Positions 61,170-64,000 of a stretch of DNA of 64,000 nucleotides are shown one piece after another; position 1 is the first letter of the stretch; the number at the start of each line of letters is the position of its first letter. Under the pieces are notes generated by a model, which saw nothing but the letters and a program-made list of their open reading frames with translations, searched no databases and was not told the origin of the DNA. This DNA is from Trichostrongylus colubriformis (Eukaryota; Nematoda; Chromadorea; Rhabditida; Trichostrongylidae), in NCBI GenBank assembly GCA_963978905.1, contig OZ022259.1, forward strand, positions 52,036,727 through 52,100,726, given 5' to 3'. The translations under genes and the position numbers were made by a program.

Positions 61170-62737
61170 CAGTGCTCTGCATAATTATACAGCCACCTAT
61201 AAATTGTCCAAAAACTCTGTTCGCAGAGTAATCCAAAAAAAGTTTCTAAGTGAAAGATGTAGCCAGGGTGGACGCGCATTCGCGTATCCATACCAAATTT
61301 TAGAGAAGAAACAAGAAGATTCTTCTCTTGATTTGTTATGAAAATGGCGCTTACACCATTCTGCAAAATTATACAGCCACTGAACAGATTGACGCATTCG
61401 TCAACCGAGAAACAACGAAAAAGAGAAAAATGCTGAGTTTGCGATCATTTGGTCCTCTATTGCTCCGAATGGCCACAAATTTTGATGATATAGGTCCATA
61501 TTAAGATTTTCAGAATGTTTCTAGACCACATGCTGCCACGCTTCGATGACAACGTCTTTAAACTCCCTGAATCCTTCCAATCGGTCTGAATTCTTTCCCC
61601 CATGAAACCCCAGATAATCTTCCATCAGGTTAAGATCGGAGCCGTTCGTTATCCGGGTCAGAAGGTCCATTCAGTGACGGCTTCACCATGGTCGAGTGTT
61701 CCAGTTGAGACGAATGGTTTATCAACTCACATGGAAACAAGATTTTGGTGAAGATTTCGAGATGCATGACAAGAGAAGGGTACTGCGCACAAAGGCTCGG
61801 TAATCGGATGGTTCATCCTTTCGCGATCTAAACAAAAATTCGAATGATTATTTGATCCCTCACCATGACACCTCCCTCTTCGAAGTTATTCTTGAAAACT
61901 TAAGTTTGTCCCTCGTGCGATGGTGCCGGTAGCCGTCGGGGACGTCACAGCTGAACCCTTTCTTCATCAGACAGAACAATCTGGAGAAAAAAACAAGAGG
62001 GGAAAGGTGTGCAAACTTGAGGGAATTTTCGGACAACTTGTCATGGTGTGAGATCAAATAATCATTCGAATTTTTGTTTCGTTTTCGAAAGGATGAACAA
62101 TCCGATTACCGAGCCTTTTTGCGCCGTACCCTTCTCTTGTCATGCGTCTCGAAATCTTCACCAAAATCTTGTTTCCATGTAAGTTAATGGACCATTCCAT
62201 GTCAACTGGAACACTCGATCATGGTGAAGCCGTCACCGAATGGACCTTCTCACCCGTAAACGAACGGCTCCGATCTTAACTTGTGGAAGATTATCTGGGG
62301 TTTCATGGGGAAAGAATTCAGACCGATTGGAGGATTCAGGGAGTTTAAAAACGTTGTCATCGAAGCGTGGCAGCATGTGGTCTAGAAACATTCTGAAAAT
62401 CTTTATATGGACCTATATCATCAAAATTTGTGGCTATTCGAAGCAATAGAGGACCAAATGATCGCAAAATCAGCATTTTCCTCTTTTTCGTTGTTTCTCG
62501 GTTGACTAATGGGTCAATCTGTTCAGTGGCTGTATAATTTTGCAGAATGGTATGAGCGCCATTTTCAAAACAAATTAAGAGAAGAATCTTCTATGTTTCT
62601 TCTCTGAAATTTGATATGGATGCACGAATGCGCGTCCACACTGGCTACATCTTTCACCTAGAAACTTTTTTTGGATTACTCTGCGAACAGAGTTTTTGGA
62701 CAATTTATAGGTGGCTGTATAATTATGCAGAGCACTG
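61170..62737. mobile_element. Tc1-type inverted dimer (1.57-kb palindromic transposon)
   Basis: The tips CAGTGCTCTGCATAATTATA and the exact inverted copy TATAATTATGCAGAGCACTG are flanked by TA (61168-61169 and 62738-62739). Each arm of about 700 bp is the inverted copy of the other, with a spacer of about 170 bp near 61870-62037. Both arms carry degenerate reading frames resembling the Tc1 transposase end: a DLN.(I/M)E..(L/W)GF-like stretch, then AWQHV. The element therefore consists of two transposon 3' ends head to head. Confidence 0.85.
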
Positions 62738-62890
62738 TATAGTGTCACCGCCTAGGATAGACGAGAAAGACGAAACAAATTTGGTGGCTGCTCTTATCAG
62801 CTGCTATCACTTTCGATCCACCACCAATAGGGTACCTTATCACTCCCTATATCATTTGTAAAATTCAAGGTCCCAGCTTTGCTGCAACGC

Positions 62891-63146
62891 GGGTATGTAC
62901 CCTTATGTCAGGATTCCGCACGACGACGAGCGGCGTGTACGCAGTGTTTGTGAGCGATTCACTCGCAGTAGTTGGGTCTTAGAACGATTACACGTTAATG
63001 CCAAGTGGGGCAACACGCAGTAGGGGGCAACACGCAGTTGACTTGTAATCGCTTCGGGACCCAACAACGTGGCGCCTCTAGTTTGTCCGCATTGCCTCGC
63101 TTGCGTCATATCGCGGTGCGAAATCCAGACATCAGGGTACACACCC
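62891..63146. repeat. TIR element, family D (copy 3)
   Basis: The left end GGGTATGTACCCTTATGTCA pairs with the right end (reverse complement GGGTGTGTACCCTGATGTCT). The inner segments GCGACGACGAGCGGCGT and GGGACCCAACAACGTGGCG match the copy at 52357-52700. Confidence 0.75.
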
Positions 63147-63646
63147 CTGCGACGCGAGGTACGTATTTCGAGACGAACACACGCACACAGAAAGACATAC
63201 TTAGCGGATTATACATAGTAGGATTATATTCTTATTCGTCTTACGTTTCTTTCGCATTTACTGCTCTACCATAATCCGTCACAGTAAAAATTGAAAGTAT
63301 CTTTCTGAGATGCGCTTCGTATTCGATTTTCATTCTTTATTCTATAAGTGATAGCTGAATGTGATATTACTTGCTGAAGCGAACCGCTATACAAGCCACT
63401 ACTTACACGTCCCCGACTAGTCTAAGCCAACCGGTCGAGGTCGACACAGTCGCTTAATGAGGGTATCCTTGCAACCAGATACTTGCAATGTTCATTACGA
63501 AAGTAAGTACATAGTTGCGCTGGGCTCAAACGGATTATCGGGAACAGTCTTCTTTGGAAATACTCTAAGGCAAAAAAATAAAGAAGGTAAATAAAACAGC
63601 AGTTGTTCTCATCGACCATTATACAGTTTTTCAAGGGATAGCTTTG

Positions 63647-63897
63647 AAGGCAGCATTCATATTTGCGCCGGCAAGGGGGGGGGGGGGCTGCCTTCACAGG
63701 CAGCGAGGCAGAATGGCACGGGGAAGGTGCAGAGATGACGCAAGCAACGGAGACGCAGAGACGGGGCCATGCCCTGCGGCCCGCCAAGGGCTTAGTGCGA
63801 TTTTATAGACGCAGAAAGCGATACGTGATGCAGAGATAGCACCCTGCGTCTCTGCCCGTCTCGAGCTGCTCAGCGCCGCAGAGTATAAAGCCGGCCG
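63647..63897. repeat. Fold-back element, CATACTTTGCG-tip group
   Basis: The left tip AAGGCAGCATTCATATTTGC and right tip GCAGAGTATAAAGCCGGCCG pair imperfectly. The interior GGCAGCGAGGCAGAATGGCA matches 48087, 55344 and 58681. Confidence 0.65.
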
Positions 63898-64000
63898 AAA
63901 GAATGTACTAGAAGACTTGACCGAACGATAATCATTATTACGAAGATCCATAATGTTGTACTATACATAGAATGACTGCAATACGGCACCATTGCATCAG

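Larger units (their letters stand above)
62738..64000. other. Right end of window, repeats only
   Basis: Two fold-back/TIR elements (62891-63146 and 63647-63897) and a G13 run at 63675-63687 are present. No coding exon was recognised. Confidence 0.45.

Overview
The window reads as nuclear DNA of a nematode. The protein-coding genes have many short exons joined by introns with GT or rare GC donors and TTTCAG-like acceptors. The proteins are typical metazoan housekeeping or signalling proteins, and the non-coding space is packed with mariner/Tc1-type, TTAA-flanked and fold-back elements. A strongylid (clade V, hookworm-like) worm is the best guess, but that is inference from gene and repeat style, not from any search. 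No bacterial-type operon, CRISPR array or viral region was seen.

Layout. 33-1603 (+): the 3' half of a kelch-repeat (KLHL-type) gene. 2.2-10 kb: a repeat-rich intergenic tract with three mariner-type elements (one close to full length, one with an internal deletion, one long-TIR derivative), short TIR elements and a GIY-YIG fragment. 10755-17237 (-): a complete TBC1D5-like Rab GTPase-activating protein in 16 exons. 19267-21848 (+): rps-0, the small-subunit ribosomal protein SA, in four exons with a TTAA-flanked transposon in intron 2. 23257-41665 (+): a sphingosine-1-phosphate phosphatase (SGPP-like) gene in 12 exons with 5-7 kb introns. 42171-45819 (+): an M-Ras-type small GTPase in six exons. 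47768-57620 (+): the anaphase-promoting complex subunit APC5 in 20 exons, one intron of which uses a GC donor. 59657-59727 (-): an intact tRNA-Gln(UUG). 60-64 kb: a fresh short element with a perfect 8-bp duplication, a 1.57 kb Tc1-type inverted dimer, and more fold-back elements.

The five full or partial host genes share no pathway; four of the five lie on the plus strand. Splice phases were checked by hand at every junction, so the five gene models are internally consistent, although they have not been checked against transcripts.

The most unusual content is the repeat population. Many fold-back elements with different interiors carry nearly the same outer tip (around GGCYGCRKTCATACTTTGCG). 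They sit mostly in introns of APC5 and the phosphatase gene. Separately, a family bounded by TTAA occurs once in rps-0 and as a head-to-head pair sharing one TTAA in APC5. I found no clearly new multi-gene biological system.
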